Part shown: positions 22,501 to 30,325 of the stretch, piece after piece
Position numbering within the stretch: the first letter of the stretch is position 1
How the letters are laid out: each line of letters begins with the position of its first letter
Assembly: GCF_900107925.1 (NCBI RefSeq)
Contig: NZ_FNUJ01000002.1
Coordinates: 1,054,001 to 1,118,000 of the forward strand
Length of the DNA: 64,000 nt
Reading direction: 5' to 3'
Source: Amycolatopsis pretoriensis
GTDB taxonomy: Bacteria; Actinomycetota; Actinomycetes; Mycobacteriales; Pseudonocardiaceae
The notes under the pieces: model-generated
The model's input: the letters and a program-made list of their open reading frames with translations, nothing else
Told to the model about the DNA's origin: nothing
Databases searched by the model: none
Position numbers and translations under genes: made by a program

Positions 22501-22842
22501 ACGCTCGCGACGCCGTCGGTGCAGGGTTCGCAGGCGACGCGGTACATCACGGTGAGCGTCGCGAAGTCGGCGTTCGGGACCCCGGCGGCCGGCTGGACGT
22601 TCGCGGTGGTGCTGACTGGCCAGGACGGCAACTCCCCCGACCAGGCGCGGCCGTTCACGCCGACGGCGGGGCAGTACACGTTCGGCCTGTGCGCGGCGGG
22701 CGGGACGGCGCCGGTCTGCGCGGCGGACCCGGCTACGGCCCCGAAGGCCCTGGATGTGCTGACGCCGTCCGGAGTGGACCAGGCCGTCGAGCTGGACCCG
22801 ACGCGGGGGCCGGTCGCGGTGCGCGGAGTGCCCGTGGGCTGA
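19570..22842 (+). CDS. Secreted glucodextranase-like GH15 alpha-glucosidase
   Basis: A 1090-residue extracellular enzyme. It has an Ala-rich signal peptide (about 1-28), a glucodextranase N-terminal beta domain (about 32-270), and a GH15 (alpha/alpha)6 barrel (about 300-770) with proposed catalytic Glu478/479 in WEEQGGYSPST and Glu694 in IPEQAWENP. An Ig-like stretch (about 775-850) and a C-terminal glucodextranase-type module (about 857-1085) with DPDGDDNGPGTYTYP follow. GH15 enzymes invert configuration while releasing glucose from chain ends of alpha-1,4 or alpha-1,6 glucans; the domain set favours dextran or starch. It is a single gene with no transporter alongside. Confidence 0.9.
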   Translation: MTRSTSSFVLCAVLAAALLPVPAAAAAAPDPGPGALSHFGLARKDCLGTARNTTSKAWFTIAGGVLSDVYAPVIDNTNVETLQFAVTDGRTFTDLQARDMTYTVRTSAGGMACEVTSTPRSGKYRLVTDYLTDPARTGVLIRTRLDPLRGSGNDLKVYVRFDASVNGNGGGGPVNGGGDTASVDAATSALVSADANTVSSAPARDYGTPLAAALRADRRFLNTSSGFAGTAGDGLAQLDRDHRLTDRTPSAVNGNVVQTAQLDLQPRRPVTLALGFGSDARAAVQTAGASLRTPFDQSYREYARGWRDYDNGLIPVHGKDSDAYFQSVNVLKASEDKTFPGAVIASLGSPWGQAVSAGDAPGGKPVYFGSYREIFARDLYESFSGLLAAGDRETARASVRWLFARQQQPDGRFPRNSMLNGKKAPDSGGDQLDESAYPILMALQAGLDRDRTLYTGHIRAAADFVVAHGPAFGSERWEEQGGYSPSTIAAEIAGLVAAGVIADRNGDSARARVYRATADHFQRSIKGWTVTQNGPYGGRYFLRLTKNGDPNSEWIYNLGNGSVDADQRAVVDAGFLELTRLGVLPANDPDVAASLGVVDRVIKRDTPTGPGWYRYGTSAAGSEDGYGDCYEPDPTNCAPTGAPWPGPNTGSGHLWPVLAGERGEQAVQTGDRAGAAALLRAMRAQTGGTGLIPEQAWENPAVPASPYGSDPRTASIGFAPGQPAGSVAPLSWAQSQSVRLARALDDGRLPEQPADVRARYVTHAPPAALAVTLDVPASVSTATAAVTGTAPAGSQVDLAVSNTDTGTTSVLSVRAAADGRFGATVPTPLGANVVTAAATSGGGTGYAQKTISSDFVTGTVLLDAADPDGDDNGPGTYTYPTAGDFHAGAFDLQRFQVIDSGPNLVFRAQVRDLTPTFGSPLGAQLLTIYAHDPAATATSTAAPFPSRAYTIAAQDAWSRRIEVQGFADPALVDASGATLATPSVQGSQATRYITVSVAKSAFGTPAAGWTFAVVLTGQDGNSPDQARPFTPTAGQYTFGLCAAGGTAPVCAADPATAPKALDVLTPSGVDQAVELDPTRGPVAVRGVPVG

Positions 22843-22859
22843 TCCGGCAAACTGGTCGG

Positions 22860-23420
22860 GTGATCGACGACTTCGCGAAGCGGTACCTGCACGACGATCT
22901 GCGCGAGGCCCGTGAGGCCGTGCTGGAAAAGCTGGAGGGGCTGAGCGAGTACGACGTCCGGCGGCCGCTGACCGCAACCGGGACCAACCTGCTCGGCCTG
23001 GTGAAACACCTGGCCCTGTGGGAAACCCGGTACCTGGGCGAGGTGTTCGGCCGGCCGTTCCCCGAGCCGCTGCCCCGCTGGGACGACCCCGAGGCGCGCG
23101 GCCGGGACTTCTGGGCGACCTCGGAAGAGACGCGTGCGGAGGTGATCGACCGGTTCCACCGCGCTGCGGCGCACGCCGACGCGACGATCGAGGCACTGCC
23201 GGTTGACGCCCCCGGGCACGTGCCGTGGTGGCCCCGGCCGGACGTCATGTTGTTCAACGTGATGGTGCACGTGCTCACCGAGACCACCCGGCACGCCGGG
23301 CACGCCGACATCCTGCGGGAGCAGCTCGACGGGGCGACCAGCGCGCCGGTCCGCGACCGCGAGTTCTGGACCGAGCGGTGCGCGGAGATCGAGCGCGTCG
23401 CGCAAGCCGCCCGCTCCTGA
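22860..23420 (+). CDS. DinB/DUF664 family protein, putative thiol-dependent transferase
   Basis: A 186-residue four-helix protein. LVKHLALWETRY and HVLTETTRHAGHADILREQLDG provide the three histidines that bind a divalent metal in DinB-fold proteins. This DUF664-type branch includes mycothiol-dependent enzymes, so a role in mycothiol- or bacillithiol-like detoxification is possible but not shown. GTG 22860 is 18 bases past the GH15 stop, with no good ribosome binding site. Three strong palindromes follow its stop. Confidence 0.85.
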   Translation: MIDDFAKRYLHDDLREAREAVLEKLEGLSEYDVRRPLTATGTNLLGLVKHLALWETRYLGEVFGRPFPEPLPRWDDPEARGRDFWATSEETRAEVIDRFHRAAAHADATIEALPVDAPGHVPWWPRPDVMLFNVMVHVLTETTRHAGHADILREQLDGATSAPVRDREFWTERCAEIERVAQAARS

Positions 23421-23428
23421 GACCCGGT

Positions 23429-23529
23429 GCGGCACTTTCACGTGAAAGTGCCGCCCCGGCTCTCGCGGAACTTTCCCTATGAAAGTTCCGCGCCCGGTCC
23501 CGGGCGGAACTTTCATGGGGAAAGTTCCG
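23429..23529. repeat. Cluster of three intergenic palindromes sharing an ACTTTC/GAAAGT core
   Basis: Palindrome 1 (23429-23454) is perfect over 26 bases, centred on ACGT. Palindrome 2 has 12-base arms at 23464-23475 and 23481-23492 with a five-base loop. Palindrome 3 has 10-base arms at 23505-23514 and 23520-23529 with a five-base loop. All contain the ACTTTC/GAAAGT core and repeat the same GC-rich frame. They sit between convergent genes and probably stop transcription from both sides. Confidence 0.8.
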
Positions 23530-23552
23530 TCCGGTCCCGGGTGGACAGTGGG

Positions 23553-23978
23553 TCAGCGGCGGCCGCCGTGGTCGTCGCCGCCCTCGTGGTGACCGCCGTG
23601 GTCGTCACCCGGCTCGTTCCCGTGACCGCCGTGGTCGTCGCCCGTTTCGGTCCCCCGGCCCCCGCGGTCATCGCCCGGCTCCGCGTGCCGGCTCCCGCGG
23701 TCATCGCCCGGCTCCGCGCGGCGGCCACCGTGGTCGTCGCCGAGGTCGTGCGTGCGCGTCGCGTACGTGCTCGGCGCGGGTGCGGTCGAGTACGTGCTCG
23801 GCGCCGGCAGGCTCGTTTCCGTGACCTCGCTGCTGCTGCTCGGGGCTTCCGTGACCGCCGAGGGCCCGCTCGCCGGCACCCGCGTGCCGTCGTCCGCGCC
23901 GGACTGCGCGAGGGCCGCCGTCGTCCCGCCCACCGCGAGCGCCGCGCCGGCCGCCGCGATCACCAGAATCTTGCGCAT
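23553..23978 (-). CDS. Secreted His/Asp/Gly-rich repeat protein, possible metal binder
   Basis: A 141-residue protein. Residues 1-26 form a signal peptide (MRKILVIAAAGAALAVGG). A Ser/Thr/Pro-rich segment runs from about 30-72. The C-terminal half (about 75-141) is a tandem array of GDDHGG and GDDRG units separated by EPG or similar spacers. Such Asp-Asp-His repeats could bind Zn, Ni, Cu or Ca, but no family function is established. ATG 23978 is set by AAGGAG five bases upstream. It lies 73 bases downstream of the sensor kinase gene on the same strand, so it may be part of, or controlled by, that two-component locus. Confidence 0.7.
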   Translation of the reverse strand: MRKILVIAAAGAALAVGGTTAALAQSGADDGTRVPASGPSAVTEAPSSSSEVTETSLPAPSTYSTAPAPSTYATRTHDLGDDHGGRRAEPGDDRGSRHAEPGDDRGGRGTETGDDHGGHGNEPGDDHGGHHEGGDDHGGRR

Positions 23979-24051
23979 GTCTGCTCCTTTTCGTTCCCTG
24001 TCAACGAAAGAAGCTTCACGCACCGCCCGATAGCGGCGCACTGCGTGCGGC

Positions 24052-25323
24052 TTAAGGCATCCCTAACGGCTTCCCGAGCTCCAGCACGATCCGCGCGCCC
24101 GGCTCCCGGGTCACGGTGAACGTCCCGCCGGACGCGCGGGCCGTCTGCCGCGCGATGTCCAGGCCGAGCCCGGTCGACCCCGCACCGCTCGCCCCGCGTG
24201 AGACGTCGTCGAAGTCGAACCCCGGCCCCTCGTCGGAGACCTCCAGGCGGGCTCCCTCGGACGTCCCCGTCAACCGGATCGCGTACCCCGTTCCCTCCGG
24301 CGTGTGCGCGAAGACGTTGCCCAGCAACGCGTCCAGGCACGCGGCCAGCTCGGCGGGCCCGGCCGCGACCGGCAGCGGGCCCGGCGCGACCTCGACCGTC
24401 ACCGCGCGGTCCTGGTCCTGCGCCAGCACCGACCAGAACTCCGCCCGCTCGCCCACCACCGAAGCCGCGTCGCACGAGCCGGGTGCCGAGTCCCGCGCCC
24501 GGGCCTGGTCGATCAACGCCGTGACCTGGCGTTCCAGGCTCTCCGCGTGGCCGGTGATCCGCTCGGCTTCGCCCGCGTCGCGCAACGACTCGGCGTCCAG
24601 CCGCAGCACGGTCAGCGGCGTCCGCAGCCGGTGCGAGATGTCGGCCACCGCCTCGCGTTCCTGGCGCACCAGGTCCCGGATCCGCGCGGCGAGGAGGTTG
24701 AGCGCCGCCGCCACCGACCGCACCTCCCCCGGCCCGCCGGGGACGGCCCGCGCGTCCAGATCGCCCTCGGCCAGCCGCCGCGACACCGCCGCGAGCTCGT
24801 GCACCGGCCGCACGATCGAGCGGGCCAGCCGGTCGGCGACGACCACCCCGAGCGCCAGCAGCACCAGCCCGAGCCCGGCCAGCACCAGCCACGCCGAGCC
24901 CAGCCCGCGCGTCAGCTCGGCGCGGTCGACGAAGGCCCGCACCACGGCGGTCCCGCGCGGCAGCCCCTGCACCGCGACGAGGATTTCGCGCCCGGCGGCG
25001 TCGTCGACGGTGAGGCTGCCGCCCTGCGCGGCGGCCAGCGTGACACCGGGGGTGCGCGGGGTCGGCGCGCCGAGCACGGTGCCGTCCGGCAGGAACACCG
25101 TCACGGGGTGGCCGGCGGTCGTGTTGAGCTGGTCGACCGCCGGCCGCAGCGCCGCCGCGTCGGACGTCGCGACCAGGGACGTCAGGGACTGCGCCTTCGC
25201 CGTCGCGGCGGTGACCGCGCGGTCCGCGGTGACCGACCGCAGCAGGATCGCCAGCGGCACGAGGAACGCCACGAGCACCAGGCACATCGCGGCCGCGACC
25301 AGCACCGCGAGCCGCTTCCTCAC
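24052..25323 (-). CDS. Sensor histidine kinase with HAMP domain
   Basis: A 423-residue membrane kinase. An N-terminal transmembrane helix (about 6-30) is followed by an extracytoplasmic sensor of about 130 residues, a second helix (about 165-185, AWLVLAGLGLVLLALGVVV) and HAMP. HisKA has the phospho-accepting His in DISHRLRTPLTVLRL, and HATPase_c ends with DEGPGFDFDD and GLGLDIARQTA. GTG 25323 overlaps the response regulator stop by four bases, which fixes the start. It forms an OmpR-class pair with the upstream gene. The signal is unknown; the small His-rich secreted protein downstream hints at an envelope or metal signal. Confidence 0.9.
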   Translation of the reverse strand: MRKRLAVLVAAAMCLVLVAFLVPLAILLRSVTADRAVTAATAKAQSLTSLVATSDAAALRPAVDQLNTTAGHPVTVFLPDGTVLGAPTPRTPGVTLAAAQGGSLTVDDAAGREILVAVQGLPRGTAVVRAFVDRAELTRGLGSAWLVLAGLGLVLLALGVVVADRLARSIVRPVHELAAVSRRLAEGDLDARAVPGGPGEVRSVAAALNLLAARIRDLVRQEREAVADISHRLRTPLTVLRLDAESLRDAGEAERITGHAESLERQVTALIDQARARDSAPGSCDAASVVGERAEFWSVLAQDQDRAVTVEVAPGPLPVAAGPAELAACLDALLGNVFAHTPEGTGYAIRLTGTSEGARLEVSDEGPGFDFDDVSRGASGAGSTGLGLDIARQTARASGGTFTVTREPGARIVLELGKPLGMP

Positions 25324-26009
25324 GCCCCGGCCCCCGGTTCGGCCAGCCGGACGCCGACGCGCCGGACCGTGTGCAGGTACCGCGGCTCCTGCGCGGTCTC
25401 GCCGAGCTTGCGCCGCAGCCACGACAGGTGCACGTCCACGGTCTTGTCCGCCCCGGCGTAGGGCAGCTTCCAGACGTCGGCGAGCAGCTCGCGCTTGCTC
25501 ACCACCGTCCCGGCCCGGCTCGCGAGGTAGTGCAGGAGGTCGAACTCGCGCGGCGTGAGGTCCAGCGGCGCGCCGTCGAGGGACGCCTGCCGCGTCCGCG
25601 CGTCGACCGACAGGCCGCCGACGACCACCGGCGCCGCCGTCTCCTCCGGCTCGGCGCGCCGCAGCACCGCGCGGATCCGCGCGTCGAGCTGGGCCCCGCC
25701 GAACGGCTTGACCACGTAGTCGTCGGCGCCCGCGTCGAGCAGCCGGACGATCTCCTCCTCCGCGCCGCGGGCGGTGACGACGATGATCGGCACCGCGCTG
25801 ACCGCCCGCACCATCCGCAGCACCTCGCGGCCGTCGAGGTCGGGCAGCCCCAGGTCGAGCAGCACGACGTCGGGCCGGTCGGTGACGGCCGCCTGCAGCC
25901 CGGCCATCGCGGTCGGCGCGGACGTCACCGCGTGCCCGCGCTCGCCCAGCGCGCGCAGCACGGCCGTGCGGATGGTCGGGTCGTCCTCGACGAGCAGCAC
26001 GGTCGCCAT
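25320..26009 (-). CDS. OmpR-family response regulator
   Basis: A 229-residue protein. The receiver domain (1-115) has the acidic pair EDD at 8-10, phospho-acceptor Asp52 in VLLDLGLPDLDG and KPFGGAQL. The C-terminal winged helix (about 130-225) has LTPREFDLLHYLASRAG and VHLSWLRRKLGE. ATG 26009 (MATVLLVEDD) matches family starts better than the longer frame. It is transcribed first in a two-gene operon with the kinase and divergently from the small secreted protein at 26111. Both intergenic sides could hold its binding sites. Confidence 0.92.
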   Translation of the reverse strand: MATVLLVEDDPTIRTAVLRALGERGHAVTSAPTAMAGLQAAVTDRPDVVLLDLGLPDLDGREVLRMVRAVSAVPIIVVTARGAEEEIVRLLDAGADDYVVKPFGGAQLDARIRAVLRRAEPEETAAPVVVGGLSVDARTRQASLDGAPLDLTPREFDLLHYLASRAGTVVSKRELLADVWKLPYAGADKTVDVHLSWLRRKLGETAQEPRYLHTVRRVGVRLAEPGAGA

Positions 26010-26037
26010 GCTCGGGAGGCTACACACGCGACGCCGC

Positions 26038-26057
26038 TTCGCCGGGCTCCCGGCGAA
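26038..26057. promoter_or_regulatory. Inverted repeat between response regulator and divergent gene
   Basis: TTCGCCGGG-CT-CCCGGCGAA is a perfect nine-base inverted repeat located 29 bases upstream of the response regulator ATG. Position suggests an operator or a leader hairpin. AT-rich CTTAG and CTTTAA motifs just beyond (26069-26085) could be binding half-sites of the regulator. There is no experimental support. Confidence 0.35.
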
Positions 26058-26110
26058 CGCTAGGGACGTCTTAGCCGCGCTTTAACCCGCCCGGATGGGA
26101 CAGTGGACCG

Positions 26111-26581
26111 GTGAACAGACGCGGAGTGCTGATGGCGGCGGGCTGGCTGCTGGCCGCGGCCGTGACCGCGGGCGCCGGCACGGTGGCCCTCGACGTCGTC
26201 GGCGCCGGCATCCTCGGCCCGCAGAACCAGCCGTTGTCCGCCGACGACGTCGCCCGCGCGCTGGAGACCGTCCCCTCGAGCACCGCGTCGACGCCGCCGC
26301 CCACGACTTCGCCGTCGAGCGCCCCGGCGCCGCGCGGGCTGACGGTCCCCGGTGGCAGCATCGTCGCGACCTGCGCCGGGGGCCAGGTCACGCTGAACTC
26401 CTGGAGCCCGGCCCCGGGTTACCGCGTCGACGGGTACTCGCGCGGTCCCGCCGACACGGCGTCGGTCAAGTTCAAGAACGGCGGGACGGAGAACGTGGTC
26501 GTGGTGACCTGCCGGGACGGCGAGCCGCACGCCGAAACCGTGGCCGACGACAGCGGCGGCGGCCACCGCGGCCGCGGCTAG
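26111..26581 (+). CDS. Small secreted or membrane-anchored protein of unknown function
   Basis: A 156-residue protein that I do not recognise. Residues 7-33 are hydrophobic and can be a signal peptide or anchor. A Thr/Ser/Pro linker covers about 58-78. The C-terminal 80 residues contain two cysteines (TCAGGQ and VTCRDG) that could pair. It starts at GTG 26111, divergent from the two-component operon, and its stop overlaps by four bases the end of the aldo/keto reductase gene. The position beside the response regulator suggests it is a target or accessory of that system. Confidence 0.7.
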   Translation: MNRRGVLMAAGWLLAAAVTAGAGTVALDVVGAGILGPQNQPLSADDVARALETVPSSTASTPPPTTSPSSAPAPRGLTVPGGSIVATCAGGQVTLNSWSPAPGYRVDGYSRGPADTASVKFKNGGTENVVVVTCRDGEPHAETVADDSGGGHRGRG

Positions 26582-27588
26582 CTCGGCAGTCCCGCGTTCA
26601 GCCGCGCCAGGATGCCGTGCGGGAACGGCAGTTCCGGCGCGCTGACCGCGCTCAGCCGGTCGAGCTGAGCCTCGGTCAGGTCGAGGTCGAGCGCGCCGAG
26701 CGTCTCGGCGAGCTGCTCGGGTGACCGCGCGCCGATCAGCGGCGCGGGCATCCCCGGCCGGCGGGTCACCCAGTGCAGGGCCACCTGGGCGGGCGTCGCG
26801 CCGGCCTCGGCGGCGACCTCGCGGACGACGTCGAGGATCGCCCAGCGCACCTCGGGCAGGGCGCGGAAGGCCGCGCCGCCGGTGAGCCGGCCGGTGCCGG
26901 CGCCGTCGCGGTGGTACTTGTCGGACAGGAACCCGCCACCGATGGCGCCCCACGGCTGGATCGCGATGCCGAATTCGCGGGCGAGCGGCACGTATTCGGC
27001 TTCGATCGCCCGCTCGAGCAGCGAGTGCTCCAGCTGCAGGGCGGTCACCGGCGGGCCGCCGAGCATCGCCGCCTTCGTCGCGTACCAGGCGGGGACGTCG
27101 CTGAGCCCCACGGCCCGGATCTTGCCCGCGCGCACGAGGTCGCCGAACGCGTCCACGACCTCCTCGGCCGGGGTGCAGCCGTCCCAGACGTGCAGCCAGT
27201 ACAGGTCGACGTGGTCGACCCGCAGCCGCCGCAGCGACGCCTCCAGCGAGGCGACCATGTTCTTGCGGCCGTTGCTGCGACGCCGCGGGTCCGAATACGG
27301 GCCACCGCCCGAGAATTCGGGCCCGGAGTACTTGGTGGCGAGCACGAAGTCGTCGCGATCGACGTCGCGGAGGAACTCCCCGATCAGCTCCTCGCTGCGG
27401 CCGGCGCTGTAGTTGTCGGCCGTGTCGACGAAGTTGCCGCCGCCCTCGACGTAGGCGTGGAAGATCTTGCGCGCCGTGTCGTCGTCCGCGCAGAAGGGGC
27501 CGGTGCCGAAGGTCATCGCGCCCAGGGCCAGCGGGGAAACCCGCAGCCCGGAGCGGCCGAGTGCCCGGTAGTCGTCCAGTCGTGTCAT
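26578..27588 (-). CDS. Aldo/keto reductase
   Basis: A 336-residue (alpha/beta)8 NADPH-dependent oxidoreductase. The N-terminus GLRVSPLALGAMTFG, the catalytic Asp/Tyr in DTADNYSAGRSEE, Lys in LATKYS and His in YWLHVWDG form the AKR tetrad. ITALQLEHSL-like (VTALQLEHSL) and SPEQLAETLGALD mark the YajO/AKR-general branch. ATG 27588 was chosen because MTRLDDYRALGRSGL is the usual start; the frame extends 66 bases further upstream. The substrate is unknown. Confidence 0.9.
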   Translation of the reverse strand: MTRLDDYRALGRSGLRVSPLALGAMTFGTGPFCADDDTARKIFHAYVEGGGNFVDTADNYSAGRSEELIGEFLRDVDRDDFVLATKYSGPEFSGGGPYSDPRRRSNGRKNMVASLEASLRRLRVDHVDLYWLHVWDGCTPAEEVVDAFGDLVRAGKIRAVGLSDVPAWYATKAAMLGGPPVTALQLEHSLLERAIEAEYVPLAREFGIAIQPWGAIGGGFLSDKYHRDGAGTGRLTGGAAFRALPEVRWAILDVVREVAAEAGATPAQVALHWVTRRPGMPAPLIGARSPEQLAETLGALDLDLTEAQLDRLSAVSAPELPFPHGILARLNAGLPS

Positions 27589-27771
27589 GCACCCGATCGT
27601 GCAACCCGGAGCGTGGTCCGGGTCAAACCCGATCGAGGCATTCGCGGGCAACATCGGGGAGTCATCCAGGCATACCCCCGACTACCACTGGATGAACGTC
27701 CGGTGTGCGCTAATCTGGCGCGATCACGGGGCCCGCGGCCCCGCACCCCGGCGTGGCGAGGAGTCGAATTC

Positions 27772-28284
27772 GTGCAACCGAACCTGGGGCCAGGCGAGGA
27801 CTTCCAGCTGCTGCTCGAACGGCAGGTCCGGGACATGCAGGGCAAGGCGGCCGCGCTGAGTGAAGCGCTTTCCGCCGCCGGCGCCACGGTCCGCTCCCGC
27901 GACGGCGCGGTCACCGTCACGCTCGCGCCGAACGGCGCGCTCACCAACCTCGAGCTCGGCCACCGGGCGTGCGAACTGGGCCCGGCGCGGCTGACCGCGG
28001 CGATCATGGGCACGGTGCGCGAGGCCCAGCGGCAGACCGCCCGCAGCGTCGCGGACTCCTTCGCCACCATCAACGGCGACAGCGAGTCGACCGACATGGT
28101 CCGGTCGTTCCTGCCGCCGGACCCGCCGCCGGACGGCGACTTCGCGGCGCCGGAAAGCCCGGTCGAGCCGCCCCCGCCGCCCGCCGCGCCGCCCCGGCCG
28201 CCCGCACCGCCGTCCGGTGGGCCGGCCCCGCGTCGGCGTCCCTCGGCCGACGACCGCTTCGACGACGAATCGAACCCCTGGTGA
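27772..28284 (+). CDS. YbaB/EbfC-like protein of a type VII-like locus
   Basis: A 170-residue protein. The N-terminal 100 residues match the YbaB/EbfC fold, with a coiled-coil helix ([22 protein letters not shown]), a central sheet ([17 protein letters not shown]) and a second helix. The C-terminal 55 residues are Pro-rich. In actinobacteria YbaB-like proteins commonly precede ESX-type WXG100 genes; a chaperone-like role has been suggested but is unproven. GAGGAG lies about eight bases before GTG 27772. The stop overlaps the next gene by four bases (GTGA). Confidence 0.82.
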   Translation: MQPNLGPGEDFQLLLERQVRDMQGKAAALSEALSAAGATVRSRDGAVTVTLAPNGALTNLELGHRACELGPARLTAAIMGTVREAQRQTARSVADSFATINGDSESTDMVRSFLPPDPPPDGDFAAPESPVEPPPPPAAPPRPPAPPSGGPAPRRRPSADDRFDDESNPW

Positions 28285-28595
28285 GCGGCGGCGGCTTCAA
28301 GGTCAATTCGGAGCCGTTGGCCACCTTCGGGAAGCACCTCGACGAGCTCCAGAGCAACTTGCAGAGCACCTCCGACCTCGTCGGCGGGATGGTCTGCGAC
28401 CCGGGCATGTTCGGCATCAACCCGGCGTGCCAGCTGATGGCCGCGGGCGCGAGCACGTGGACCGACAAGGCACACCACCAGTTCGGCGACTACGCCAAGA
28501 CCATCGGCGAGTTCGCGGACAAGGTCGCCGAGGCCGCGAAGCGCTACCAGTCGGGCGAGGAAGACGCCGTCGACTCGATCGTGAGGTTCGAATAG
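28281..28595 (+). CDS. WXG100/ESX-like small protein
   Basis: A 104-residue helical-hairpin protein of ESX size with no signal peptide. A central loop has two cysteines ([12 protein letters not shown]), an addition not found in classical ESAT-6 proteins. The second helix contains [24 protein letters not shown], where a Trp near the turn replaces the strict WxG. Such proteins dimerise and leave through type VII secretion. The start overlaps the YbaB-like stop and its own stop overlaps the next start, so the three genes are coupled. Confidence 0.75.
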   Translation: MSGGGFKVNSEPLATFGKHLDELQSNLQSTSDLVGGMVCDPGMFGINPACQLMAAGASTWTDKAHHQFGDYAKTIGEFADKVAEAAKRYQSGEEDAVDSIVRFE

Positions 28596-30325
28596 TGGGC
28601 GACGACTACCAGAGCAAAGACGTCAGCCTCCACGGCTCCGAACTCTTCGACGACGACAACCGGGCCGCCGGAGCCGGGTTCTTCGAGGCGGCGGTCGGTC
28701 TCGACAAGGCCGTCAAGGAGAACGACCAGGTCGCGATCGGCATCGGCGCCGCGGGCATGGCACTGGAGACGATCGGTCTCGTGCTGGACCCGATCGGCAG
28801 CCTGCTCACGGCCGGCATCGGCTGGCTGATCGAGCACATCACGATCCTGCGGTGGCCGCTGGACATCCTGATGGGCGACCCGATCGGCATCCAGGCGGCC
28901 AGCGAGGCGCTCAAGGACGAGAAGAAGAAGCTCGAAGGGTGGTCCCAGCAGCACAAGGACGCCCTCGACACGCTCATGAAGGACTGGTCCGGCAAGGCGG
29001 CGGACCAGTTCAAGAAGGACATGGACGCGGTCACCGAGCAGCTCACGTCTCTGGGTGGCTACCTCGACCAGGCCGGCAAGAACATGATGATCGCCGGCGG
29101 CATCGTGGGAGCGTTCCGCGGCATCCTGCGCGACCTGATCGCGATGCTCCTGGCGACGATCATCAAGGGAGCGCTGATCGCGGCGGCGCTGGCCCCGGTG
29201 ACGTTCGGCGCGTCGATCGCGCTGTTCGTCACGACGACGATCGGCACGGTGGCCACGGCGCTGGGCAAGATCGGCACGAAGCTGATGCAGCTGGCGAAGA
29301 AGCTCGGCGAGCTGGTGAAGGCGCTGGCGAAGATGGGCAAGGCGGGCGACGAGATCGCGGGGGCCAAGCCGCCGACGAGCAGCTTGACCCCGACCCCGAC
29401 GCCCAAACCACCGGCGACGCCCAAGCCGGATACGACGCCGGGGCCGAAGCCGTCGTCGGCCACTCCGGAACCCAAGCCCTCGTCGGCAACGCCGGAACCC
29501 AAGCCGGAGCCGAAGCCCGAGCCGAAGCCGGAACCCGCGCCGTCGTCCTCCTCGGCTACTCCGGAGCCCAAGCCCTCGTCGGCAACGCCGGAGCCCAAGC
29601 CCGAACCGAAGCCGGAACCCAAGCCCGACCCGAAACCGGAACCCGCGCCCTCGTCCTCCTCGGCGACCCCCGAGCCGGAACCCAAGCCGTCCTCGGCCAC
29701 TCCGGAACCCAAGCCCGAACCCAAGCCGGAGCCGAAACCCGAGCCCACTCCCGAGCCGAAGCCGGAACCCGCACCCTCGTCGTCTTCGGCGACCCCCGAG
29801 CCGAAGCCCGAGCCGAAGCCGGAACCCAAGCCCGACCCGAAGCCCGAGCCCAAGCCCGAACCGGCACCGTCGTCTTCCTCGGCCACGCCGGAACCCAAGC
29901 CGTCCTCGGCCACTCCGGAACCCAAGCCGGAACCCGCGCCGTCGTCTTCCTCGGCAACCCCGGAACCCAAGCCGGAGCCGGCCAAACCCGACCCCGCGCC
30001 GTCTTCGTCCACTCCGACCCCCGATCCCAAGCCACACAAGCCGTTCACCGATCAGATGACCGCCGCCATCAAGGACAAGCTGTCCAAAGTGGACGGCGTC
30101 ACCCCCGAGATCATGGCGAAGTTCGACAAGATCAACAACTTCTCCGTCGAACAGCTCGGCAAGGTCTTCGGCAAGGAAGGCGCCGAGAAGTTCGAGTCGG
30201 CCATCAAGATCATGACCGACCCCTGGTTCGGGAAGTCGGGGCTGGCGGGCAAGACCGTCGTCGACATGATCAAGGGCGTGCCGGCCAGCATCGGGAACGT
30301 CACCGGCGGCGGGGACGACGACTAG
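28595..30325 (+). CDS. Large WXG100-type protein with hydrophobic core, Pro/Glu/Lys linker and C-terminal domain
   Basis: A 576-residue protein starting at GTG inside the previous stop. Residues 25-75 hold a hydrophobic helix pair. Residues 95-165 are WXG100-like, with Trp131-Ser-Gly133 in [17 protein letters not shown]. Residues 168-255 contain hydrophobic helices ([40 protein letters not shown]). Residues about 268-478 are built from PEPKP and [11 protein letters not shown] repeats. A compact 95-residue C-terminal domain follows ([39 protein letters not shown]). I know no function for the C-terminal domain. The layout resembles a type VII-secreted effector or surface protein that spans the wall with a stiff linker. 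No secretion machinery is present in the window. Confidence 0.8.
   Translation: MGDDYQSKDVSLHGSELFDDDNRAAGAGFFEAAVGLDKAVKENDQVAIGIGAAGMALETIGLVLDPIGSLLTAGIGWLIEHITILRWPLDILMGDPIGIQAASEALKDEKKKLEGWSQQHKDALDTLMKDWSGKAADQFKKDMDAVTEQLTSLGGYLDQAGKNMMIAGGIVGAFRGILRDLIAMLLATIIKGALIAAALAPVTFGASIALFVTTTIGTVATALGKIGTKLMQLAKKLGELVKALAKMGKAGDEIAGAKPPTSSLTPTPTPKPPATPKPDTTPGPKPSSATPEPKPSSATPEPKPEPKPEPKPEPAPSSSSATPEPKPSSATPEPKPEPKPEPKPDPKPEPAPSSSSATPEPEPKPSSATPEPKPEPKPEPKPEPTPEPKPEPAPSSSSATPEPKPEPKPEPKPDPKPEPKPEPAPSSSSATPEPKPSSATPEPKPEPAPSSSSATPEPKPEPAKPDPAPSSSTPTPDPKPHKPFTDQMTAAIKDKLSKVDGVTPEIMAKFDKINNFSVEQLGKVFGKEGAEKFESAIKIMTDPWFGKSGLAGKTVVDMIKGVPASIGNVTGGGDDD
29396..30030 (+). repeat. In-gene tandem repeat coding Pro/Glu/Lys/Ser linker
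   Basis: About 635 bases of short imperfect repeats encode alternating PEPKP and [13 protein letters not shown] units. Near-identical blocks recur several times, so slippage or unequal recombination could change the linker length between strains. Confidence 0.85.

Noticed and set aside
19501..23196. Open minus-strand frame of 1231 codons opposite the GH15 gene
   Set aside because: It is Arg/Gly/Val-rich, has no domain motif and mirrors a strongly supported enzyme gene. High GC content creates long antisense frames.
29059..30048. Minus-strand frame encoding [19 protein letters not shown] repeats
   Set aside because: It is only the reverse of the PEPKP-coding repeat. The repetitive look comes from the DNA repeat and the plus strand has the WXG domain and operon overlaps.
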